Positions 11,869-22,922 of a stretch of 64,000 bases of DNA are shown here, one piece after another; the stretch's first letter is position 1, and each line of letters begins with the position of its first letter. A program made the translations under genes and the position numbers. The DNA is from Cryptomeria japonica (taxonomy: Eukaryota > Streptophyta > Pinopsida > Cupressales > Cupressaceae), in the NCBI RefSeq assembly GCF_030272615.1, contig NC_081413.1:716615867-716679866 (forward strand). Direction: 5' to 3'. The notes beneath the pieces are model-generated. The model had not been told where the DNA came from. It made no database searches and was given only the letters and a program-made list of their open reading frames with translations.

Positions 11869-12465
11869 TCTTATGATGTAGGATAGGTCACATTTTGGAT
11901 GTATAGTGACCTATATTTGTATACGATATATATATATATGCTTCTCTTTGTCTCAAATGTGTTATCTTTAATGCTTAAAACAATGTATATTTTGCTTTGA
12001 TTAAATCTAATACATTTGGTAGATGTACATGTATGTTCAGGATTTAATTTCCATGTGATTGATTTCTCAATGCTCCATGATTAAATTGATACATGTGTGA
12101 CTTAATTAAAATATTTAATCAAGTACTACATTGATGATAGGGAAGAAATATGCCTTAAGTCTAAGAATCATATAACTAATGTGATTTAATTTTGAACTTA
12201 AACACAACATGATACGATTCCACTTAACACATAAAGACGTTGTGCAATATGCTAGCATAATGGAAATGTAAATCTTTTACAATTTACATAAATGAATTCA
12301 AGACAAACTATAAAGTAAAGAAACACGCTTGTCAAGAACGAAGCAATATAGATAAACACCATACCATTTAACTCTATTTTTCTCTAATTAGGATATACTA
12401 ACATATTACCCAATGTTGAAGAACTGAAAAGAAGATAGATGAAATGAAAGATAAGGAATGAAGAA

Positions 12466-14187
12466 TTAAGCATAATATATACGCAAGTGCATAGCATTGA
12501 TAGGTTCTTTAAGAGGCGTACCATCTACATCTGCTATTTTGTAAGCACCTAATCCATAATCTTCAATAACGATATACGATCCAAGCCAATTAGGACTAAA
12601 TTTTCCCTTTTCTGCAGGTAAGGCATTCACATTGTGCTGATTCTCATAGAGGACTAAGTCACCTACTGAGAAGGAACGTTGAATAACCTTATCATTATAG
12701 CTTCGTTGTAGAGTTTTGTGATACGCTTGAATATGCTCAAGAGCGTTTATACGCTGTTCATCAAGCATCTCAAGCTGTTGAAGTTGTTGTTCTCTATAAG
12801 AGTCATCATCTACTATACCTTTGAGAGAAACCCTAAGTGATGGAATCTCTAACTCTAAAGGCATAATAGCATCAGCACCATAAACAAGACTATAAGGGGT
12901 AGTTCCTTTAGCAATTCGTACACTCGTTCGGTAGGCCCAAAGAGCATAGATTAGCTGATTACTCCAATCCTTACCATGCTTATTCACGGTTTTGCGAAGA
13001 ATTTGCTCAATTATCTTATTGGATGATTCGGCTTGACCATTTGATTGAGGATAGTATGGTGTAGAAAATCGATGTTTGATATGATACTTCTCGAGGAATT
13101 TCTTCACATCCTTGTTCTTAAATGATGTCCCATTATCTGAGATTATAGTGGAAGGTATGCCGAATCGAGAAATGATGTTTTCTAGAAGAAATTGACAAAT
13201 CACTTCAGTAGTAGTAGAGCGAAGGGGAATAGCTTCTACCCACTTCGTAAAGTAATCTGTTGCGGTTATAATGAAGGTGTGTCCTTGAGATGAAGGAGGA
13301 GAGATTTTACCAATGAGATCCAAACCCCATGCGGAGAAGGGCCAAGAAGCTACTTGAGAACGAAGTTCTTGGGCAGGAGCATGAATCAGATTATTGTGTT
13401 GTTGACATTGATGACATTTCTTAACAAATGAAAAAGAATCCTTTTGCATAGTTTGCCAATGGTATCCCATACGAAGCAATCTTTGAACCAAGGATTTGCC
13501 TCCAAAATGCCCCCCACAAGCACCTGAATGTGCCTCTTCAAGAGCAACGGGGATTTCCGATTTGTTAAGACAAGGAAGGAGAAGACTGTTATAACCCCTT
13601 CGGTAAAGGACATTAGAAAGAATGATATATCTAGCAGACAGCTTGCGGATTCTAGCCCTAGTGTTCCTATTGGCGGAATCAGGAAAGGTACCATCAGTCA
13701 GATATCTTACGATATGCGAATACCATTCATCTGAGTCTATAAAGTCACAACATGTCAGCAAGCTAGAATCGTCTACAATAGCTGGAGAAATAAGGTTGTG
13801 AATAACAAATTTAAGATCAACCACAGGGTCCTCTAAAGATACAAGAGAAGCCACACATGCCATTGCGTCCGCATGTCGATTATCTTTTCGAGGAACAGGT
13901 TCCATGGTATAAGAATCGAATTTTTGTAATAAAGAGATAGCAAGGTCTTTATATTGTGATAATTTGTCTTGTTTTGTTTGATACAGTCCTGTTACTTGTC
14001 TTATAATCAATTGAGAATCTCCATAAATATGTATGTGCTTTATATTCAGAGCTAAGGCTACTTTTATTCCCGCTATAAGAGCCTCATACTCAGCAATGTT
14101 ATTGATACACAGGAAATTTAGATGATAGGATAAGGGAATGGATTTCCTTGTAGGAGAAATCAGAACAACGCCTGCCCCCGATCCCAC
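12466..14187 (-). pseudogene. Element B pol, second part: archaeal-type RNase H and integrase
   Basis: Residues 1-120 form a second, archaeal-type RNase H with the conserved Glu in NIAEYEALIAG, Asp57 (IYGDSQL) and Asp107 (RHADAMA). An HHCC zinc-binding domain follows (His220, His227, Cys258, Cys261). The integrase core has Asp290 (WGLDLIG), Asp351 (IISDNGTSF) and Glu387 (QSNGQAESSN), spaced as in active enzymes. The C-terminal part ends MHLRIYYA. The frame begins within the second RNase H and overlaps the upstream pol frame by 28 bases; an apparent one-base loss in a G-run near 14175 separates the two. Catalytic residues look intact, so the break may be recent. Confidence 0.9.
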
Positions 14188-17100
14188 TTAGAACCATCAA
14201 AGTATAACTCCCAAGTTTCATCTTTCTCTATAGAAAGAATGAAGTCATCGGGGAAAGACTCAGAATTAGGGAAGGAGAAAGGTGAAGGGGCCTCAACTAA
14301 GTGATCGGTCAATGCTTGCCCTTTAATTGCTCTTTGTGAAACAAATTTAAGGTCAAATTCAGTTAACATCATAACCCACTTAGCTAGGCGTCCTGATAAA
14401 TCAGTTTTAGAGAAAAGATGCTTCAAAGGATCAAACTTTACCATGACGTGGACTTCTGAATTTAAAAGATAATGTCTCAATTTCTGAGTTGCAAACACCA
14501 AGGCCAAGCATTGTCTTTCTATCGCAGAATATCGGGTCTCATAATCAAGTAAGGTACGACTTATGTAATAAACCAGACATTCCTTACCATCTTTATCATG
14601 TTGTGCCAACAATGCTGTGAGAGCATGAGAGGAAGCAGCTGTATACAGAAGGAAGGGTTTAGAAGGTTCGGCAGGTTGAAGAATAGGAGGACTAGCCAAA
14701 TACACTTTTAAATCTTCAAATGCTTGCTGACAATCATTGTTCCATTGAAAAGTAATATCCTTTTTGAGAAGTTGAGTAAAAGGAAAGGTACGATCCGCAA
14801 GTTGAGATACGAACCTATGAATAGCTTGGATCTTTCCTTGTAAGATTTTAAGTTGAGACACATTTCTAGGAGGTGGCATGTTGACAATAGCATCTATTTT
14901 CTTGGTGTCCACCTCAATCCCACGATGTGAAACTATGAATCCTAATAGTTTTCCACTATCCACACCAAAAACACATTTTCGGGGATTCAAGCGCATGTGA
15001 TATTTACGAATTCTTTCAAAGATTTGACGAACGATTTTAATATGATCTATGCGAAGAATGGATTTGGCTAAAATATCATCAGCATAATCCTCTAAAATCT
15101 TATGCATATAATCATGAAAGATAAGGGTCATCGCTCGTTGATAAGTTGCACCGGCATTTTTAAGTCCAAAAGGCATCATTATCCAACAAAATGTACCCCA
15201 AGGAGTGGTGAAAGCGGTTTTGAATTGATCTTGAGGGTTAATGAAAATTCGATTGTATCCTGAAAAACCATCCATGAAGGATAACAAGGCATGTCCTGTC
15301 GTAGAATCAACTATCATGTCAATGTTTGGAAGAGGGAAATCATCTTTTAAAGAAGCCTTATTTAAATCTCGAAAATCGGTACACATTCTTATTTTATTAT
15401 CTGGTTTAGCCACAGTGACAATATTTGAAATCCACAGGGAATAATCAATAGGGCGAATAAATCCAGCCTCCAATAATTTTTCAATCTCAGCCTTAACAAG
15501 CAGAGCCACCTTAGGATTCATTTTTTGAATCTTTTGTTTCACGGGCTTAGCATCGGGAACTAAGACAATATTATGAGTGACAATCTTAGGATCTATACCA
15601 GGCATGTCAGAGTATGTCCAAGCAAAGATCTCGGGGAATTCATGCAATAAATCTTCATATTGTTTTTGTTCCTCTTCATCCAAACATTTTCCAATTTTAA
15701 TAACTTTTTCTTCATTGCAAGGATCCATCTTAACATCAGTGGTGTCACTTATGAGAATATTACTTTGTTGAGGAGTATCCTTTAACTGAGGGAATTCTTT
15801 CACAATCTCATCATTATCAATCTCTTTTCCAAAATAGGCTTCAGTGTTCAAAAAATAAGGGAGTCCCCTATTGTGATGATAACGAGGAAGAGTATCATAT
15901 GCTCCTAAAAACTCAGCTAAAGCATCATCGGTAGGAAAGATATCCAAAGCACAGTCACACAAAGGATCCCCATCAATATACTCGGGGTGTTGCATTGATA
16001 GAGATGTAGAAATAGCATTAACACTAATACATGGTCTCTTAGAAGCTTTAGTGCGCTTGTAGGGATTATAACCAAGTCCAAAGATCATATCATAAAGATT
16101 ATTCTCTAGAGGAACCTTTATTCCTTGTTCGTGAGCACCACAACCATTTCCATGATACCCATGCTTAGCTAGAATTTGAAAACCACGACCATAACGATCA
16201 GCCATTTCAGAAAGAGAAGGTGGTTTTTCATAAGACAAAGAATCAAACTCTTCAAAATTAGAGGTGTGAGGAGAAGAAGTTTGAGAAGCGGCCACGAAAT
16301 TATTGCTCATAGGTTCAGGTAAGATTGACTGATTTTTAGCTTCTTCCTTCTTTTCAACTTTAAGCTCTCTAGGAGAAACCTTATATTCACCTACAAAGGT
16401 GGGATTAAAATCAAGAGATCCCCAATCGTCTTCTGCGAGAACCTTCTCAGGATCAAAATCCTTCTTATGTGTAGATTCAAGTCGAGAAGAATCTTCTTCA
16501 GGAGCTCCAGACTCATCCAAAGAATTTTGATCATCAGAGAGCGAGGATTCATCGATAGGTATCTTGTTTAAAGAGTCATCACTAGACGAGGATGACTTAG
16601 AAGAACCCCCTTTGGAAGTAGATGTTTGTAAACAAGCTTGGAAATTAGTATCACCTATCAAGGTATATGTCTTATTGTTATAGATAAATTTAACTTGTTT
16701 ATGCAATGTAGAGGGGACAACTTGCATACTGTGAATCCAAGGTCTCCCTAATAACAAGTTGTATGTTAAATTTCTCGACATAACATGGATAGGAGTAGGC
16801 AAAGTAACAGGTCCCACTGTGAGGGGTAAGGTGATAATACCTAATGAAGTCTTAGCCACATTGTCAAAGCCTCGAATGGGACGAGAGTCAGGCTCAATGA
16901 GGGATGTATCCACATTCATTTTATGCAATAGATTAATGCTACACACATTAAGGCCAGAGCCATTATCTACTAGTGTTCGTCTTATAGCAGTATCTTTCAT
17001 GATAACCACAATCATCAAGGGATCATATTGATGTTGAATTTCACTAGTAGGCAACTCATCTTGGGTAAACACAATTTGAGCTTTAGGATTCATCACAGAG

Positions 17101-17270
17101 TTAACCAAAGATGCTATATTACTAGATGTATTCAGTGGAGGAACATTCAAATCTTTCAAGGCATCTTGTAACATTCCATGATGAGCGGAAGAAGTTTGAA
17201 TCAAATCCCAAAGGGATATCTTAGCAGGCGTAGCTTTAAGTTGTTCTATGAGATCATATTCCTTACCCAT
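14160..17270 (-). pseudogene. Element B pol, first part: protease, G-patch, RT, RNase H
   Basis: The 1,036-codon frame has a retroviral-type aspartic protease with DNGSGLN at Asp102 and LLGRPW at 173-178. A Ser/Asp/Glu-rich linker leads to a G-patch motif at about 359-388 (YGRGFQILAKHGYHGNG ... EQGI). Reverse transcriptase occupies about 570-760, with the TDFRDLN motif at 631-637 and the YADD catalytic box at 729-732. A connection/RNase H domain follows, but the usual first Asp reads Ala (LLYTAASSHAL, position 878), suggesting a non-catalytic RNase H. The start of the second RNase H (WELYFDGSKW) lies at the very end. It is in frame with the 217-codon frame upstream, separated by one in-frame TAG at 17352-17354. 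It would encode the enzymes for copying and cleaving the genomic RNA. Confidence 0.9.
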
Positions 17271-17351
17271 AACTTGCGAAATACGGGGAGCTTGTGGAAG
17301 AGTTGGTTGAGGATTAGGAAGAGAAACTGGAATAACAAGAGGAGTATTAGG

Positions 17352-18005
17352 CTACCTATTATTTCTGGTGTGATAAGTACGGGCAACCGCATGATAACTC
17401 TCTCTAGTTAATTGCTTGGCGTAACTATAAGGACTTATAGGTTTTCTTCCTTGCACAGTGATGATTGGTTTATTTGGAGTAAGAAAGGAATCATGATCAT
17501 ACCCTCCTTGAACAGTAAGGAGAGGTGATTTAGGAACTTGAAAGGTGGGAAAAGGATAAGCACCTTGGATTTCAAAGAGAGGCTTATTATGCCCATTCAG
17601 GTTTATCATGTTAACCAATTTAGAAGTCTTGTTCTTGTTTAAAGATTTCGATAAAGCCACAAAGTCATCAAGAGTATCATCCAACAAAGTATGATCATAG
17701 CTATCAAAAGGTTTATCTTTTGATTCAAAAGGAGATATCTCTTCATAGAGGGGATTATTGAAAACAACCATGTTACTAGATTCAGTGGAAGAGTTGATAG
17801 GAATGTACCCTTGAGAGGAACCATTCGACTTATCTTTCTCATCACACCTAAATGGCATAGTAACAAGGTTTATGAGTCTTTGGTAAAATGAAGGTTTGGC
17901 ATCTTTAGGGTTCAAAAACTCATCTAAAGCTTCATCTAATTCATCTTGGCTATACTCATAATAATCATCATAAACATGAACATCTTGCAAATAAAAGTCT
18001 GACAT
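17352..18005 (-). CDS. First frame of element B, gag position, no recognisable capsid domain
   Basis: This 217-codon frame starts MSDFYLQDVHVYDDYYEYSQ and is the first ATG frame after the primer site. It is acidic at the N-terminus and then proline/serine-rich, with three related segments ending in IQGAYPFP, VQGGYDHD and VQGRKPIS. I see neither the tryptophan pattern of a Retrotrans_gag capsid nor a CCHC zinc knuckle. A single TAG separates it from pol, which continues in the same frame. Either capsid was deleted and this is a remnant, or the family uses a divergent Gag, or capsid is supplied in trans. It has the right place for Gag, but the function is not shown. Confidence 0.6.
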   Translation of the reverse strand: MSDFYLQDVHVYDDYYEYSQDELDEALDEFLNPKDAKPSFYQRLINLVTMPFRCDEKDKSNGSSQGYIPINSSTESSNMVVFNNPLYEEISPFESKDKPFDSYDHTLLDDTLDDFVALSKSLNKNKTSKLVNMINLNGHNKPLFEIQGAYPFPTFQVPKSPLLTVQGGYDHDSFLTPNKPIITVQGRKPISPYSYAKQLTRESYHAVARTYHTRNNR

Positions 18006-18152
18006 TTTGAAATAAAGGTTGCATAAAATTTAAACACACAATGCAAAGAAACACACTCTTTTTTTTTTTTTCTTTTTTAATAAAAATGAAATGAAAACAC
18101 ACTAAATCTACATCTAGATCTAACAAATGCAATGCAAGAGGAAGCAATGATA
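18006..18152 (-). other. Leader of element B between primer site and first ATG
   Basis: About 150 bases of untranslated leader with a T-run on the plus strand (18059-18077), A-rich on the sense strand. No frame or other motif is visible. Confidence 0.6.
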
Positions 18153-18172
18153 GATTCACGTCGGGTTCACCA
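18153..18172 (-). promoter_or_regulatory. Primer binding site, tRNA-Trp
   Basis: The plus strand reads GATTCACGTCGGGTTCACCA, which matches, as far as I remember it, the 3' end of plant tRNA-Trp including CCA over 20 bases. Three bases separate it from the LTR edge at 18176, the usual arrangement. The tRNA identity is from memory. Confidence 0.85.
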
Positions 18173-18175
18173 AAA

Positions 18176-19849
18176 TGTGTAGGGGAAAAAGCGAGACTAG
18201 GTTAACATGCCCTAATCCTACCTTTTGACACACATTACGGAATACGAAAGAGCCTAGAGGTATCACACAATTGGCTACTTCTTTTTACAAAAGAGAGAGC
18301 CACGGGCTACCTATTAGGATTTCTATTCCTTTGTTGTAATTGAAAGATAAAATGATGCAAGTTCAAGTCCTAATCCCAAAATGCATGTATGAACTAATAA
18401 CAAGATTGCAGAATTGAGATTAAACAATGAAAAGCTATAAACACAAGGACAAAACAAGAATGTAGATGCATACCCGGAGTCAAAAATCTGATTGAAAATG
18501 TTCGGGATGGGGGCGCAGGTGCCACTGTCCTGATTCTGTCCCGGAAACTGCACCTGAAACTGCTGTTTTGCACTCCAGAAAGCTATCGAAAATATCAAAA
18601 ATTGCTGTCTGTCAGGAGGACCAAGGCGCCCAGTGCCTCTGTCCCAGGGACCAGGGTGCCCAGCACCCCTATCCTAGAAGGACCAGGGCGCCCCACGCCC
18701 CTGTCCTGGTCTTTTGCTCTGCAATTTGGTGGGAAGGTCGGTCTCAGTCTGCTTCTCCCGGATCTGCAACCTGCGGGGTCGTCCGAGTCCCGAAACCTGC
18801 ACTTATATCTAAAAAGGGTATGGTGGGTGGCTATATAGGGTTTTGCCCTAGTCAAACCCCCACTTCAGTGATTTCCACCTCCATGAATAGCCAAGTTGTA
18901 TTGTACAATGTATTGTGTGTGCAAACCTTGCGTGTGTGCAAGATCCTAAAATGCAAATAAGCAAACTAGAGCAACCTAGCAAGTAAACCCTAATTGCTAG
19001 TAAATGATAATGTAAATGCTCTAAATCAAGATGCAAAGTGATCGAAAGCATGAATAAATGATATATTGAAGCTTATGCAAAGACATGAAAACAACATGAA
19101 ATCATACCCAATCCCAAGGGAGGGGTACAAGCCAATCTTCAGTCGGTAATCTCCTATTGTTCTTCAATGCCTTCCAAGCCCTAAATGGATGAATGAAATT
19201 GATAAATGCTTGATAGATGGATGTTGAATGTTGTCGAAGTCTTCAAAGATCTGCTCTTTCACTGCATATGAGGTTCCTGAAAACAAAAATTTCGGATCCT
19301 TTCAAATGAAGAAAGAGAGCTCTTATGTATGAAACCCTAGGTCGTAATTTCATCTTTTGGCTGACCTAGAGATTGAATCTCCTACCAATTTCTTGGGGTT
19401 AAGCTTTATTTTATGATTGGATTGTGCTCCTAAAATTTCAGGAAAAATATTCGGGACCATGTGCACTCCGGGCGCCACGGTCCCGACAACTTTTCACCAA
19501 ATTTTCAGGGCCATCGGATATGATGATTTTAGAGAGAATCCCGAAGTTATAGGTGATTTCGAGATGTTTTGACCCCCGAAACCAAGCCCCCAAGTTCAAA
19601 ATAGGACTTAATTAGGGTTTTTGATTGAATGATGTATTGGAGGAATAAAATGAAAAGGGCACACTTTAATGAAAGGGCCCAGCTTTATGATGTGGAGGAC
19701 GATGAAATAGGACCTTAGACCTAATTAATTTGATTAATTAAGTGCTAAAGGAGAAATGCAATGCAAAATGTAAAATGCACCAAGGCGGGTGCTAAACTAG
19801 GTGTGAAATTGTACCACCCTAGCAAGTGCGTACAATTTACGATGCTACA
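18176..19849 (-). repeat. 5' LTR of element B
   Basis: Exactly 1,674 bp like the 3' LTR, ends TG...CA. I counted about 50 substitutions against 7087-8760, of which about six are transversions, and no gaps. The palindromic CTGTCCC/GGGACCAGGG segment is at about 18635-18715. Confidence 0.93.
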
Positions 19850-19854
19850 ATCAC
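19850..19854. repeat. Target site duplication of element B, right copy
   Basis: ATCAC, identical to 7082-7086. The sequence beyond continues the interrupted intron of PMD gene D. Confidence 0.9.
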
Positions 19855-19902
19855 GAAAAATCGTACGAAAAATTCAAAACAAGCTCAGGATAGACCACTC
19901 AC

Positions 19903-19977
19903 TGGTGGGTCATACTCAGCAAGTCTCTGGTAACGTTGCATGTGCTCCAATCGATGGCTCTCGAACGGGATCACCAT
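19903..19977 (-). pseudogene. PMD gene D, exon 1
   Basis: A 25-codon exon beginning ATG (MVIPFESHRLEHMQRYQRLA) and ending at a GTGAGT donor (19902-19897). The length, phase 0 and strong donor mirror exon 1 of the PMD gene in element B (27 codons, phase 0). It is separated from exon 2 (6272-5977) by the original intron plus the element B insertion. It starts about 350 bases from the polypurine tract of element D on the opposite strand, so it is the antisense gene of that element. Confidence 0.6.
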
Positions 19978-20059
19978 TTTTCCAGCTCAATACCAATTTC
20001 TTTTCTCTCCCAAAAATTGACAAGAATGCAAATGAGGATAAATTAACTTAGGTTAATTT

Positions 20060-20327
20060 TATTAATACCCTTTTTTTTAATTTTGAAGGAGTTATTAATG
20101 TTTCAAGTGGGGCAATTTTTTTTTTTTTTCAAAAATGAATTTAATTGAGAGGCCCATTTTCAAATATTTTCAATCAATTATCGTGAGATCAATCGTTTAA
20201 TCCAAATTTTTCAACAATTTCATGATCAATCTCCTGAGGGGGCACACAATCAGGATTTTCATCTTCATCGGGCGCATTATCAAGACTTGATTTAATCTTT
20301 CAAACAATGTTGTCTCAACATTATTTT
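20060..20327. other. 3' non-coding part of element D
   Basis: AT-rich DNA between PMD exon 1 and the polypurine tract, including a T-run at about 20118-20131. By analogy with 8776-9341 of element B it should contain the antisense gene's promoter, but no distinct TATA box stands out. Confidence 0.4.
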
Positions 20328-20341
20328 AAAGAGGGGCAAAA
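20328..20341 (+). promoter_or_regulatory. Polypurine tract of element D
   Basis: AAAGAGGGGCAAAA directly precedes TGTATACACA, the LTR edge. It sets element D in plus orientation, opposite to its PMD gene. Confidence 0.7.
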
Positions 20342-21506
20342 TGTATACACATAAAATTGGTTATGAGCAATTAAATAAATATTTAATATTTATATAATAA
20401 TTATTCTTCTATTAAATAGTTAATTTGAAAAGATTAATTTATTTAATTCATTCTTCTATTAATTAATTAAACATTTTATTAATTAATTCATTTAGCCTTT
20501 CTTCTAATCAATTAAATATCTAATATTTAATCATTCTTCTATCTACTATCCTATAGTCTTCTTAATTAAATAATTTCTTAAATTATTTAAATCTCCCCTC
20601 ATCTCCACATCACTTCTTCTTTGCAAACTCATCCATCATGTGGCTAAAGATATTAATATTTTAAATATTAATATGCATCATTATCTTCAACATTCATTTC
20701 ATTCTCCAATTAATGTGCACGTACACACATTCCTCAACCTCTCTATATTCTCTCCAACCTTCCTACATCTTTGGAGGAAGTTGAGTCCACTTGTCCTCTT
20801 ATCCCTAATTCTTCTCTAACTATCCTATATTATCTCAATCTTCATCCTTAGTCAAGGTGAGATGAATGACACTTGCCTTCTCTTTCCACCTTTTCCTCCA
20901 TCCTGTAGGAGTAGGAGAAACATCTTCCACCTTTCTCTCTCACATTTCAACCTCTTGCTCATAGCCATCCAAAATTGCAAGATTTGATCATGATCGTTGA
21001 TCTCTGCCACCTAAGCTTATGCACTCAAAAATATATAAATAGAGGTCTCCTAAGCCACTTTAAAAACTAATAGTCTAATAGTCTAAATAGCTAATCTTAT
21101 AGTCATTCTAGGAGTCTTTATCTTGCATCTGTGAGTTTGAGTTTGAAGCAAATAGCATTTTTAGAGTTTTGAGCACAAATCATTTTCATAGCATGTTAGC
21201 TTAATATCATTTGCATATCATAGTATCAGTTAACAGTCAGTTCATTCTTCATATGCCATCTTGGAAGCTACTAGTGCTTCTCCGAGAGCAAAATCATCTG
21301 CAACCAAGAACAGTGGAGTTAGGACACGATGAGGTGTAAATCATGGAAGGTATAATCTTCTTTATTTCATGTTACTTCATTGGTTGAAGCTAAGTTTCTA
21401 GTAGCTTTCATTTATAATTTATGATAGACTAATAAGTTTCAGGATACTTCTTTGGAGTTCAACTTTAGCCTCAATAGGTTCCACCAAATGTGCCATAATG
21501 TGTACA
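20342..21506 (+). repeat. Probable 3' LTR of gypsy element D
   Basis: It starts TGTATACACA after a polypurine tract. A TATA box with good context (TATATAAATAGAGG, 21032-21045) lies two-thirds of the way along, as expected at the U3/R junction. I place the end at TGTGTACA (21506) because it mirrors the start, but no second LTR is available to confirm it. The rest is AT-rich U3 with no frame. Confidence 0.55.
21032..21045 (+). promoter_or_regulatory. TATA box of element D LTR
   Basis: TATATAAATAGAGG is a near-ideal plant TATA box; transcription would begin about 30 bases on, near 21065. Confidence 0.5.
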
Positions 21507-22922
21507 TAAAAATGTGAGCATGCATAAACTAATTAAAATACTGGTTAGATAATTTATCTCATAGAACATGTAACACTTAGTTAAGACAAAATAATAATGA
21601 AAGCATACAATATATTTTGAGTCAAGGCTCCTTAACACATTGAGCTATAGTGGATATATACAAGGATTAAAGTTTAATAATGAAAAATGTTAGATGCCCA
21701 CAATGATAGAATAACAATACATTCAAGAATTTTATGTAAATTATAGCTTGAATCACATCAAATTATAGATTATTAGACGAGGGAATGGAGGGCCAAGATG
21801 GATTTGAGAGATTATGGCTTGAAAGTATTGAGGGCATGAAGAGGGGATGAGTGCCATGTTTGGAATTGAGAACAAGTGGGGTTCCAAGATTCAAAGAGAA
21901 TCAAGGGTGAGAAATATGTCTTGGAGAAAGTGGATGGTGAGCATCCTAATTTTTTTTGGAGGGATGGAAGATTTTTCTCATGCCTCAAGTACTCCAAGTT
22001 TACAAATGGTATGACATGTGTATTCACTTGAAAATTTGAGCACAAAAACCCTTTACGAATGATTGTTATACATGTGCAAATGATTAGACTCTTTAATTAT
22101 TTTGTCTTGGTTAAGAAAAATGCACAAAATAAACAAATTGTAATTTTTTGATGGGGTGAGACGAACTTAAATAACCAATTAAATTTATTTATTAAGGTAA
22201 ACTACAAAAGAACATGATTAATGAATTAAATGCTAGGAACATAGTAGATATTAACACATTACTCAATTGATTTCAAAAGTAAAATCAAATAATTAATCAA
22301 ACGTAAATGATTATTTATAGAGAAAAAGGATGAGTGATGGGATGAAATGATGATGTGTTAATTTGAGGTGTCTACAAGTGTCTGAGTGCAAAAATTGATT
22401 AGGAAGAATCTAAGTCATATGTGATTAATGATAGGCAATTACTACAATATTACGTTATTTATGTAGTCTAATAGCCACTAACCTTCGTAATAATCAAAAT
22501 ATTGCTAAGAATCAACTATAATATGTATAAAAATTTATGCTACCATGACATTAATTTGGAGCTATTTAAGCTCACAAATGAACACATTCTAGTTCTCCTT
22601 GACAAATAATAACTATTTTTTTCATAACTTTTATCTCTACTAAATATAGAACCTAATCAATGAGAATGCAAGGGATCTAACCTATCAAAGAAACCTAGGA
22701 GTTGAACGTGATCCTAGAGGAAGCATATCGGTAGTCATTATAGATAACTTCACAAACCCACATATCCTAAATGATACATTGGATTTTGACATTTTTTTGT
22801 TGTTGTCTTTGTATGAGACTTAACTACTTATAGCTATTGTTTTGGCTTCTAGGTAGTAATGATGTACGTTGTGGGATTTGTTATGCACACAAGGGTCAAA
22901 AAGTGCCCATTTCAAGTGTCGT
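21507..22922. other. AT-rich stretch, nothing recognised
   Basis: No convincing frame on either strand, no LTR pair and no RNA gene. A 77-codon minus frame at 22045-21812 has no recognisable features. Confidence 0.5.

Larger units (their letters stand above)
7087..19849 (-). mobile_element. Complete Ty3/gypsy element B, Tat-type, with antisense PMD gene
   Basis: The element runs on the minus strand: 5' LTR (19849-18176), tRNA-Trp primer site, a 217-codon first frame, protease, G-patch, RT, RNase H, second archaeal-type RNase H, integrase, an antisense spliced PMD gene, polypurine tract, 3' LTR (8760-7087). The second RNase H domain and an extra antisense frame between pol and 3' LTR are hallmarks of the Tat lineage. 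The two LTRs are both 1,674 bp and differ at about 50 positions by my hand count (about 97% identity, no indels). It sits in the intron of an older PMD gene. Confidence 0.93.
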
